Positions 52,738 to 60,802 of a stretch of 64,000 nt of DNA are shown here, piece after piece. The position numbers and the translations under genes were made by a program. The notes under the pieces are model-generated. The model saw nothing but the letters and a program-made list of their open reading frames with translations. It was not told where the DNA came from and made no database searches. Within the stretch, counting starts at the first letter, position 1, and each line of letters starts with the position of its first letter. The DNA is from Candidatus Rifleibacteriota bacterium (GTDB lineage Bacteria; Muiribacteriota; Ozemobacteria; Ozemobacterales; Ozemobacteraceae). Where the stretch lies: NCBI GenBank assembly GCA_905236675.1, contig CAJOND010000001.1:124001-188000 (forward strand), written 5' to 3'.

Positions 52738-55122
52738 ATGCGTTCTTATAAGTTAGGAAAGGTTTGTTTTGGTGTTAGCTTAGCAATAATGATGTCTTTA
52801 GGCATTTCATATGCTGCTAATCTTGAAGAAAACTTTAATAATGGCTTAAAAAACATAGCTAAATATAATCTTAATTCATCACGTTTTATTACAGAAAATG
52901 GAAAGAAAGTTTCAGTAACAGCCTATGGTTCTGATTCTAATGCTGTTGATTCATTCCAAAGAATGCTGGTATCAGAAGTTTCTACTGCTTCAGATATAGA
53001 TGAAGCTATAGAACAACTTAAAATTTTCGGAGTAAAAGTATCTAATACCGCTGAAAAAGAAGCTTTCGATCAAGGTTTAAATTTACTCGAAAAAAGAGTT
53101 AAATTCCTTTCACAGACAGAAAATCCTAAGCTTGCTGATAAATTAGGTGAATTTAGTAATATTCGTAGTGAATTTGAAGAATTTCACCAGAATATTTCAG
53201 ATGATCAGACTGAACTAGATGAAGCTTCTTTGATTAAAGCATCTCAGAGTCGTTCAACTACAACAAATAGAAGAACTTCTACTACTAATAGAACTTCATC
53301 TGCTAATAGAACAGCAACTACTAATAAGAGTAAAAAAACTGCTACTCCAAAACCTTCTGTTAGAGTAAAAAGAGAAGTATCTACTTCAAAGCTTGGTGCT
53401 TATGTTGCAAATGGGAAAACAAGTTTTGCTGTTTATTCTCCAGAAGCTACAGAAGTTAAGCTTTATTTATTTGCTAAACCAACAGATAAAACAGGTAAGG
53501 CTTTTGCTATGAAGAAAGGCCCCGATGGAGTTTGGAAAGCTTCTGTCGATGGAGAACTTTATGGCACTTATTATGGATTTACAGCAGATGGCCCCAAAGG
53601 TCCAGGTTATCTCTTCGATAAGACCAGATTACTTTCCGACCCTTATGCATTTGCAAACTATAATCATAATGGTAAATCAATTGTTGTAGATAGAAATTAC
53701 AACTGGAAATGCAAAAGCTTCAAGCGCCCTGCTGCAAAAGATGCAGTTATTTATGAAATGCACGTAAAAGATTTTACTGCACATAAGAGTTCTGGCGTTA
53801 AAGAACCATATAAAGGCAAATATTTAGGTTTGTTGCAAGGCAAAGGAACTAGTAAAGTTCTTGGACATTTAAAAGAATTAGGTGTTAATACAATTGAATT
53901 AATGCCAGTTCACGAATATGATAATGATTTTGCAGGTCATCCAAACCATTGGGGTTATATGACAACTCACTTCTTTGCTCCTGAATCTGCTTATGCTAGT
54001 GGGGCAAATGGTCAGGGTGTTAAGGAACTTAAAGCAGCAATAGATGGATTGCACAGTGAAGGATTCGCTGTAATTCTTGATGTTGTTTTCAATCATACTG
54101 CAGAAGGTAATGAACAAGGTACACCAATTAATTTCAAGGGTTTTGACAATGCTGGTTATTACCGCTTGATGCCCAATGATAAGAATTATTACTGGAATGG
54201 TACTGGTTGTGGCAATGAAATGCACACTGAAAGCCCAATGTGCCGTAAGATGATTCTTGATTCATTGAAATATTGGATGAGTGAATATAAAGTCGATGGT
54301 TTCAGATTTGACCTTGGTACTATTATAGATAAAGGTACAATGCAGGCTATAATCGATGAATTGCCTTCTTCCACAATTCTTACTTCTGAACCCTGGGCAG
54401 CTGATTGGCAGAGAAACCAGTGGGCAAAGGCCGACTTCAGAAATAGCAAACTTGCTAAATGGAACGATGATTTCAGAGAAAATGTAAGAAGTTTGGCTGG
54501 CGGAAATGTTAATCGAAATAATTTAATGACAGTTCTAGCTGGTTCTTGTTTCTGGTGGGCTGCTAAACCAGCAGAAAGCTTGAATTACATTGAAGCTCAT
54601 GATGGTTATACCATTAATGACCTGTTTAAAGGTGATAAAAAGAGACAGAGAATTGCAGCTATAGCTCTTCTCACTGCTCAAGGTATTCCTATGTTACATG
54701 CTGGACAAGAATTTGGCAGAAGCAAGGGTGGAAACGAAAATTCTTACGACCAGGATAACGCAACTAACTGGATTGACTGGACAACAAAAGAAAAGAATAA
54801 AGACTTATTCGATCTCTACAAAGGTTTGATCGCACTTCGTATGAAGTATCCGAACTTCAGATCTCCTGTTGCTATGAATAATCAGACTATGCAATGGATT
54901 CAGCCAGGCAATCAGAATGCTTTAGGTATGTATCTCAAAGGTGACACTGATTTCCTAGTATTATTCAATGGCGATAACAGAGATTGGGTTAGCTTCAAGC
55001 TCCCACAGAGTGGTGCCTGGAAAGTCGTCTGTGATGGTGAAAAAATCAATGATGCTGGATTATATACGGCAGAAGGCGATTATAACGTTCCACCAACAAC
55101 TGCTATAATTCTAAAGAAATAA
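52738..55122 (+). CDS. Exported isoamylase/pullulanase-type glycogen debranching enzyme
   Basis: It has 794 residues from the ATG at 52738, with GGAGGG upstream. The signal peptide is about 1-26 (ending ISYAA), so it acts outside the inner membrane. A helical region (about 30-155) and a Ser/Thr/Arg linker (about 168-200) come first. They are followed by a CBM48-like domain (about 215-300) and the GH13 core: VILDVVFNHT (about 444), DGFRFDLG (nucleophile Asp, about 523), TSEPWAADW (acid Glu, about 550) and IEAHDG (about 620). This fits hydrolysis of alpha-1,6 branches in glycogen or starch. The N-terminal extension, absent in usual GlgX, may tether the enzyme to the surface. Confidence 0.92.
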   Translation: MRSYKLGKVCFGVSLAIMMSLGISYAANLEENFNNGLKNIAKYNLNSSRFITENGKKVSVTAYGSDSNAVDSFQRMLVSEVSTASDIDEAIEQLKIFGVKVSNTAEKEAFDQGLNLLEKRVKFLSQTENPKLADKLGEFSNIRSEFEEFHQNISDDQTELDEASLIKASQSRSTTTNRRTSTTNRTSSANRTATTNKSKKTATPKPSVRVKREVSTSKLGAYVANGKTSFAVYSPEATEVKLYLFAKPTDKTGKAFAMKKGPDGVWKASVDGELYGTYYGFTADGPKGPGYLFDKTRLLSDPYAFANYNHNGKSIVVDRNYNWKCKSFKRPAAKDAVIYEMHVKDFTAHKSSGVKEPYKGKYLGLLQGKGTSKVLGHLKELGVNTIELMPVHEYDNDFAGHPNHWGYMTTHFFAPESAYASGANGQGVKELKAAIDGLHSEGFAVILDVVFNHTAEGNEQGTPINFKGFDNAGYYRLMPNDKNYYWNGTGCGNEMHTESPMCRKMILDSLKYWMSEYKVDGFRFDLGTIIDKGTMQAIIDELPSSTILTSEPWAADWQRNQWAKADFRNSKLAKWNDDFRENVRSLAGGNVNRNNLMTVLAGSCFWWAAKPAESLNYIEAHDGYTINDLFKGDKKRQRIAAIALLTAQGIPMLHAGQEFGRSKGGNENSYDQDNATNWIDWTTKEKNKDLFDLYKGLIALRMKYPNFRSPVAMNNQTMQWIQPGNQNALGMYLKGDTDFLVLFNGDNRDWVSFKLPQSGAWKVVCDGEKINDAGLYTAEGDYNVPPTTAIILKK

Positions 55123-55134
55123 TCGTTTTTGAAA

Positions 55135-55175
55135 TAAAAAAACAGCTTTATAAATTAAAGCTGTTTTTTTTATTT
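55135..55175 (+). terminator. Terminator after the debranching enzyme gene
   Basis: AAAAAAACAGCTTTA / TAAAGCTGTTTTTTTT stem with a 5-base loop. Confidence 0.9.
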
Positions 55176-55220
55176 TAGAAACTACAACTAGCTATTTGTT
55201 TATTTAAAATTAATTTAATC

Positions 55221-55712
55221 TTATATGTCTTCTTTATCTTCTTTGGTTTCTTTTTTAATATCACCAAAGAGTTTAACTGTTTTTGAAATTTGATTTGGAT
55301 GAAGAACTGGTATCCATCGTAATTCTAAATTTTCTTTATTCAGTGTGCCTTTAATGATGTAGTCTTGTCTAATTGTCATGTTAAAAGATTTATTGCCACC
55401 TCCTTCAAAGACAAACCCACATCTTTTGCAGTATGACTGATAAAAAGAAGATACTTGTTCAAATGCTGTACCTATTTTCAAATCACATTCGCCTATTAAT
55501 TCTTTATTTACTTCAGTTAATCTTTCCGTAAATGGGGGTATCTCTAAAACTTTATCGAAAGTTAAATCATCGTATAAGTTAATATAGTATTTCTCATTAT
55601 AGCTTTTATAACCGAAATAAATAACGGTACCTAAAATAATAATGATAATTACAAAAATAGTAGTAGCAGCACCGCCTTTTTTGTTCATTTTGAAAGATAA
55701 TAGATGTTTCAT
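55221..55712 (-). CDS. Membrane-anchored protein of unknown function
   Basis: It has 163 residues; GAGG precedes the ATG at 55712, while an internal ATG at 55688 has none. A single helix (about 16-34, ATTIFVIIIIILGTVIYFG) is followed by a soluble domain with two cysteines (YCKRCGF, about 91-96) that could bind metal or form a disulfide. The C-terminus is Lys/Glu/Asp-rich. No family was recognised. Confidence 0.7.
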   Translation of the reverse strand: MKHLLSFKMNKKGGAATTIFVIIIIILGTVIYFGYKSYNEKYYINLYDDLTFDKVLEIPPFTERLTEVNKELIGECDLKIGTAFEQVSSFYQSYCKRCGFVFEGGGNKSFNMTIRQDYIIKGTLNKENLELRWIPVLHPNQISKTVKLFGDIKKETKEDKEDI

Positions 55713-55772
55713 TTCAATAACCTCGTTTAATAGAAATATAATTAACCGAAATCTTATTGCAACTAAATATTA

Positions 55773-55801
55773 TTGACATTTAAAAGAACAAATGGTAGTA
55801 T
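55773..55801 (+). promoter_or_regulatory. Promoter for the tRNA-Val gene
   Basis: TTGACA (55773-55778), 17 bases, TAGTAT (55796-55801), 13 bases before the tRNA. Confidence 0.6.
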
Positions 55802-55813
55802 CTATTCATACAA

Positions 55814-55887
55814 AGGCTCGTGGCTCAGTTGGTTAGAGCACCACCGTGACATGGTGGGGGTCCTCGGTTCGAATCCGAGCGGGCCTA
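55814..55887 (+). tRNA. tRNA-Val (anticodon GAC)
   Basis: It is 74 bases. The acceptor stem AGGCTCG/CGGGCCT, D stem (GCTC/GAGC), anticodon stem CCACC/GGTGG with loop GTGACAT (anticodon GAC), and T stem CTCGG/CCGAG with TTCGAAT are all formed. CCA is not encoded. It resembles E. coli tRNA-Val(GAC). It is the boundary before the ATPase and restriction-type genes and could be an integration site. Confidence 0.93.
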
Positions 55888-56055
55888 TTTTTTATTTTAG
55901 GGATTTCTACCAACTACAATAAATCCAAACAATTTCGCAGAATTTGCTTTACCCAAAATAATCCTTCATAAAAAGAATCACAAAAATAAATATATAGTTG
56001 AAATTTTTATAAATTCATAATATATTTTAAATATACTTTAAATATTTTAAAATTT

Positions 56056-57264
56056 ATGATTTTCAGAAACTATTATTTAAATAAAATAAAACCATTTATT
56101 GGGAAGCCTGTTATAAAAGCGATAACAGGCTTAAGACGTGTTGGAAAAAGCACCTTTATAAAACAGATAATAGATTATCTGCAAAAAGAAAAAGACGTAA
56201 AACCAGCTAACATTATATATATAAACAAAGAATCCTTAGATTTTGATTTTATTACTAATTACAAAGAGTTAAATGATTATGTATCGAAAAAGATAAAAAA
56301 TAAACAAAGCAAAGCCTATATATTCATTGATGAAATACAAGAAATTGAAGCCTTTGAAAAAACAATAGCCTCATGGTCCGGGGAGCAGGATAAATATGAC
56401 ATTACTATAACAGGTTCTAATTCCTCTATGTTTTCAAGCGAGTTAGCTACTAAGTTAACAGGTAGATATATCGATTTCCCTATTTATCCTTTTTCTTTAG
56501 GTGAATATAAAGAACTTTACCCTAATATAACTTCAATAGAAACACTCTTTGAGAACTACATAAAATATGGCGGTATGCCTGGTTTAAAAATACTTGAAAA
56601 GCTGGAAGATGATTCTGCTTTTATGTTTTTAAGAAGTATCCACGATACTATTGTTCTAAAAGATATTGTCAGAAGGAAAAATATTCGTAACGTTGAATTA
56701 CTAAGAAATATCTGTAATTTCTTTTATTCTAATATTTCCAACCCTACAACGGCTCTGAGTATTAATTCTTTTTTGAAAAATCAGCATATAAAATCTTCTG
56801 TTCCCTCAATATTAGCTTATATGGAGGGATTAACCGATGCTCAGCTTTTTTATCAATGTAAAAGATACGATTTAAAAGGGAAAAAGCATTTGGAGATTAA
56901 CAGCAAATACTATGCTTCTGATATAGGGCTTAGACATTCTCAAATAGGTTTTTCTGTTAAAGATTTTTCGAACATATTAGAAAATATTGTTTATTTAGAG
57001 CTTAAGCGCAGGTTTGATTCTGTTTATACTGGTGAAATAAATACCTTTGAAATAGATTTTATAGCCTTAAAAAATGCAGAACCCTTTTATTTTCAAGTAT
57101 GTAAAAACCTGGATAATGATTCAACTCTGCAAAGAGAAATAAAATCTTTGCTCGCTGTAAAAGATAATTACCCCAAATACATAATAACTTATGATAAATA
57201 CCCCAGTTCAGATATTTCTGGAATTAAAGTTATAAATATCATTGATTTTTTATTAGGGAATTAG
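56056..57264 (+). CDS. AAA ATPase with C-terminal DUF4143-type domain
   Basis: It has 402 residues. The ATPase part (about 1-190) has Walker A ITGLRRVGKSTFIKQI, Walker B AYIFIDEIQEIE and ITGSNSSMFSSELATKLTGRY. The C-terminal part has YASDIGLRHS, ENIVYLELKRR and EIDFIALKN, a PD-(D/E)xK-like pattern of the DUF4143 family. The family's role is unknown and it often occurs in accessory regions. It is not convincingly a partner of the following convergent genes. Confidence 0.88.
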   Translation: MIFRNYYLNKIKPFIGKPVIKAITGLRRVGKSTFIKQIIDYLQKEKDVKPANIIYINKESLDFDFITNYKELNDYVSKKIKNKQSKAYIFIDEIQEIEAFEKTIASWSGEQDKYDITITGSNSSMFSSELATKLTGRYIDFPIYPFSLGEYKELYPNITSIETLFENYIKYGGMPGLKILEKLEDDSAFMFLRSIHDTIVLKDIVRRKNIRNVELLRNICNFFYSNISNPTTALSINSFLKNQHIKSSVPSILAYMEGLTDAQLFYQCKRYDLKGKKHLEINSKYYASDIGLRHSQIGFSVKDFSNILENIVYLELKRRFDSVYTGEINTFEIDFIALKNAEPFYFQVCKNLDNDSTLQREIKSLLAVKDNYPKYIITYDKYPSSDISGIKVINIIDFLLGN

Positions 57265-57287
57265 GGAGATAGGGCGTAGGGATAAGG
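57253..57287 (+). repeat. Heptad repeat (AGGGAAT/TAGGGAG type) at the ATPase gene end
   Basis: Units AGGGAAT, TAGGGAG, ATAGGGC, GTAGGGA, TAAGGGC start inside the last codons and run past the stop at 57264. The rest of the 307-base spacer holds the elements listed next and no gene. Confidence 0.8.
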
Positions 57288-57289
57288 GC

Positions 57290-57412
57290 ATTGTCCGCTA
57301 GGACAATACTTTAATAACCGTGGGCAACAAAGTTGCCACGGGGAAGAACCCTCAAAAACTTGTCCGTCAGGACAATACTTAATTAACCTAGGGCGACGTT
57401 AGTCGCCCTAGG
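57290..57412. repeat. Two tandem copies of a double-hairpin element
   Basis: Copy 1 (57290-57341) has ATTGTCC/GGACAAT then GTGGGCAAC/GTTGCCAC. Copy 2 (57360-57412) has TTGTCC/GGACAA then CTAGGGCGAC/GTCGCCCTAG. The linkers between the hairpins are alike (ACTTTAATAACC and ACTTAATTAACC). The second hairpin has changed on both arms so that pairing is kept, suggesting the structure matters. Confidence 0.7.
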
Positions 57413-57432
57413 AACAGACTACACCCATTAAG

Positions 57433-57520
57433 AAGCTCCCCCACGAAATGGTGGGGGAGCTGGATTTGGCGAAGCCAAAGACTGAGGGGGCTGATTGCTA
57501 AAAGCAATCTGTGAGGGGCG
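57433..57520. repeat. Palindromic element, GCTCCCCC family, copy 4
   Basis: GCTCCCCCAC/GTGGGGGAGC, TTGGCGAAGCCAA and GATTGCT/AGCAATC hairpins, the most complete copy in the window. Confidence 0.8.
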
Positions 57521-57540
57521 CTACTTCATACACTTCTCAG

Positions 57541-57581
57541 TTTTCAACTTTCAACTTTCAACTTTCATCTTTCAGTTTTCA
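57541..57581 (-). repeat. Heptad repeat (TTTCAAC type) at the 3' end of the methyltransferase gene
   Basis: TTTCAAC occurs three times in exact seven-base register followed by TTTCATC, TTTCAG units. On the minus (coding) strand it is purine-rich and lies just after the stop of the gene at 57572. The same motif lies at about 638-660 next to another minus-strand stop. Confidence 0.85.
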
Positions 57582-60500
57582 TCTAGTTCATTTCCCATGC
57601 GGTATTTAATGTCGTAGTTGATGATGTAGTCCAGTTCTTCTTCTGTGAAGCCGTAGTGTTGGGCTAGAACTTTGTCGATTTCGTCAATGATTGGTTTGGA
57701 TTTTTTGTGTAAATACTCATAATCAGTTTGAACACTACCAACGTATCGTTTTTTATTCTCCAAGTCATTTTCTAATTGGTTTGCCATAGAAACTAATGAA
57801 AACAGTTTTTCAGAATTTAAGTCTATTTTAAAAAATTGTAATTCTTGATTAGTTATATGCCAACAATCACTTATTGTTTCCCATATCAAGAAATGAAGAG
57901 AGGAATTAAAAACGGCTACAAATATATTTCTTATATTATCTGATGGAAAATTAAATAATTTATATTCTTTTGACTGTTTAGGATTTATAAAGCATTTTGT
58001 CCATAACATCATTCGCATATTTAAATAAGCAAAATGTTTATTTGTTATTTTTTGGTTCTCTAAAATTGATTTAGAATTTTTCAATAATTTCTTTATAATA
58101 TTAATTAAATGAATATTACTACATTTTGCCCAATTAACTATTTTTAATTCATTCTTAACATATTCAATGTTGTTTATAATATAGGTTCTTTCATTTCTAC
58201 AACCTTTTGAATACCAATGATAAAAATTTGTTGTAAATAATTTATAATTTTTATCAATAGATTTATTAAAAAGACAAATAGAAACTTTCTGATGAACTCC
58301 ATTAAAAATTGTAGCTGGTCTGTCTGCGTAATTAGAAATCCATATATTTTCTGAATAATCTTGTATTTGTTTTCGTAATAAAGACATTCTAGGAGTTGCA
58401 GGAAGAGAAATAGGAACAATAAAACCTATAAATGTCTTGTTATTGGAAAGAAATAGACTTTTCTCAACAATAAACGCATATAAATTTCCACATTTAAGAG
58501 TATTATAATTATAAAGTTTATAGTCTTTTATTTTGCTGTATTCCACATAAGGCGGATTACCTATAATAACATCGAAGCCGCCGTTTCCATCGTCTTTATC
58601 CATAATACTATAAAACTCAGAATACCAGTGGAAAGGAGTAGAGTTTTTATTTTGAGGCTGTGCTTTGAATAGTGTTTCATCTAATTTCCTTTTTAATTCA
58701 TTTCTTGCTTCTATCAATACTCTTTTTTGTTCTTTAAGTTCTTCAGTTTTGGTGTCAAAACTCATCTGCATTTCCTTAAATTTATGAGTTTTAGAAGACA
58801 AGTTATTTATATTCTCAAAAACTTCTGCTGTAAGGAAATTAGTATCAAAGTTTGCTACTAAACCTTTCTTTATTTCTTCTTTTGTAGCAAAACCAACTAA
58901 CGAATTACCGCATCTGATATTGAAATCAATATCTGGTAATGGTTCTATTCCAAGATTTTCTTTATAATAATTTGGTTCAGCTGTAGAGATAAGCTTCAAG
59001 AAAAGTCTTAATTTAGCTGTTTCTGTAGCTTCTTTCATAATATCAACGCCGTAAAGATTATTTAAAATAATGGATTTATAAATAAAATACTGCTTGTTTT
59101 CGTGTTTTTCTAAGCTTTCAAGCTCATCTTCAAAAAGTCTTCTTGTCTGTTTATCTTCAATTTTAATTCTACTTGAAATAAATTCTTCCATTCGACATAA
59201 ACAACTGTCATAAAGAGGTTCTAAAATATTCAAAGCGGCAAACAAAAATGCACCTGAACCGCATGTTGGGTCTAATACTGTGATTTTTTTCAATTCCTGA
59301 TAAAAACTACTTATTAGCTGAGGAGATTGGGTTTCGTCTAACAAGTCTTGAGCAAATTGACAAATATCAAGATTATAAGTTATAAAATCTTCAATTGAAG
59401 CTATTTCACCATTTTCAATTTTGTTTTTAACTTCTTTATATCTAGCTAATCTACTGACTGTTTCACGCCATATTTCTGTAGGAAGAGCAAATTCTTCGTT
59501 AGCTGGTTCATTCCAGCGTTTACGCCTTTCCAACAAATTTGGTTTTGAAGTGTCTAAGCCTTCTGATATATAGTCAGGCAAAGTCTTGTTGGCACCTTTT
59601 TTCACAGCGTCAAAAATATATTTATCGCCAGAGTTACGAAGCATTTGAGAGATTTCGCTATTTTCAGCAAAAAGATTAGGTAGCCTTTTCCCAACAGCAT
59701 TAAAAAGAAAAGGAATAATACTGCTTCGGCTTATATACTCGGTTATGTCTTCCTGAGTGTAATAAGCACCCATTTGAGCTCTGTCGTTGATATATTTTTC
59801 AAAGATGTAGCCTAGCACATCAGGAGATATTTCGTTTCCAGTAGCACATTCACGAGTGTCTAAGTGCCATTCATACTGATCAAAAAGCTTAAAAATATTT
59901 TCAAACGCCTTGTCAGGAATTTGAATATCTTTGTATTTCTGCTCTATTTCGTGAATTTCAAAAATACCACCGTTTAAATATGGAATGTTTCCAAGCAATT
60001 CTTGAGTTTTTTTATCTCTTTTTGAATAAGGTTCTGCAAGACCCTTATGAAAAAGTGTAGTCAGAAATTTTTTATAAAATGAATAAAACTGGTTGCTTCC
60101 ATTTTGCTTAGAAATCAGTTCTAATTTGTTTTTGAGATAATTTTTATCGTTGTTGAAAAAAGAGCGTTTTTGAATAAAATAACAAAACATAAGCCTGTTA
60201 AGCATGATTGAAGCATACCACTCTTTTTCAGTGTTATCACTTATTCCTTCTATTAACTTCACAAAATTAGTATGCTGTTTGCTGAATTCAACATAGAATT
60301 TTTTTGTAACTTTTTCTGAATTTACAGCAAAGTTTGCATTCACTCGCAATTTAACATCAGAAATAGTTATATTATCTTCTTCATCTAACTCAAAAATTAG
60401 TCCAGAAGCTCTTTGGTAAATTCTTTCAGGGTCTTGATTAATATTATATTTTATTTCAGCAACTTTATATTTATCGCCGACTCTGTAGTTATAGAGCCAA

Positions 60501-60802
60501 ACCTGTTCACCAGTTTCTTCTGAACAGAAAATAATGATATGTTCATGCTTTAAAGCTTTGATTCTATTATCAATCTTTTTTCTTAAGAAAGATAAAGGAA
60601 TAGCTCCATTTTCTGAATGACATGAAATAATTGAAAACCCTTGCTTTTCAGCTTCTATATTGAATGTAAATAATTCATTGTTTTCTTCAATAGGCGGGAG
60701 TTTAGTATTGTCTTTATTCCAACCTAGTGTAATAAATAGATTTTTAAATTCAAAATTTTTTAAATATTCGCCAAATTCGTTTTTTGTAATTGTTGTTGTC
60801 AT
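57572..60802 (-). CDS. Eco57I-like N6-adenine DNA methyltransferase
   Basis: It has 1076 residues. Motif I LDPTCGSGAFLFAALNILEP lies near residue 510 and the catalytic IGNPPYVEY near 745. A N-terminal block (about 1-200) with a KEF-like and IIIFCSEETGEQVW region of unknown type precedes a helical connector. The C-terminal 330 residues likely form the target recognition domain. Its ATG overlaps the stop of the helicase gene, so they are one unit. It resembles Type IIG or Type I-like enzymes; no nuclease motif is clear in this polypeptide. It probably marks self DNA for the helicase-nuclease partner. Confidence 0.85.
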   Translation of the reverse strand: MTTTITKNEFGEYLKNFEFKNLFITLGWNKDNTKLPPIEENNELFTFNIEAEKQGFSIISCHSENGAIPLSFLRKKIDNRIKALKHEHIIIFCSEETGEQVWLYNYRVGDKYKVAEIKYNINQDPERIYQRASGLIFELDEEDNITISDVKLRVNANFAVNSEKVTKKFYVEFSKQHTNFVKLIEGISDNTEKEWYASIMLNRLMFCYFIQKRSFFNNDKNYLKNKLELISKQNGSNQFYSFYKKFLTTLFHKGLAEPYSKRDKKTQELLGNIPYLNGGIFEIHEIEQKYKDIQIPDKAFENIFKLFDQYEWHLDTRECATGNEISPDVLGYIFEKYINDRAQMGAYYTQEDITEYISRSSIIPFLFNAVGKRLPNLFAENSEISQMLRNSGDKYIFDAVKKGANKTLPDYISEGLDTSKPNLLERRKRWNEPANEEFALPTEIWRETVSRLARYKEVKNKIENGEIASIEDFITYNLDICQFAQDLLDETQSPQLISSFYQELKKITVLDPTCGSGAFLFAALNILEPLYDSCLCRMEEFISSRIKIEDKQTRRLFEDELESLEKHENKQYFIYKSIILNNLYGVDIMKEATETAKLRLFLKLISTAEPNYYKENLGIEPLPDIDFNIRCGNSLVGFATKEEIKKGLVANFDTNFLTAEVFENINNLSSKTHKFKEMQMSFDTKTEELKEQKRVLIEARNELKRKLDETLFKAQPQNKNSTPFHWYSEFYSIMDKDDGNGGFDVIIGNPPYVEYSKIKDYKLYNYNTLKCGNLYAFIVEKSLFLSNNKTFIGFIVPISLPATPRMSLLRKQIQDYSENIWISNYADRPATIFNGVHQKVSICLFNKSIDKNYKLFTTNFYHWYSKGCRNERTYIINNIEYVKNELKIVNWAKCSNIHLINIIKKLLKNSKSILENQKITNKHFAYLNMRMMLWTKCFINPKQSKEYKLFNFPSDNIRNIFVAVFNSSLHFLIWETISDCWHITNQELQFFKIDLNSEKLFSLVSMANQLENDLENKKRYVGSVQTDYEYLHKKSKPIIDEIDKVLAQHYGFTEEELDYIINYDIKYRMGNELDEN

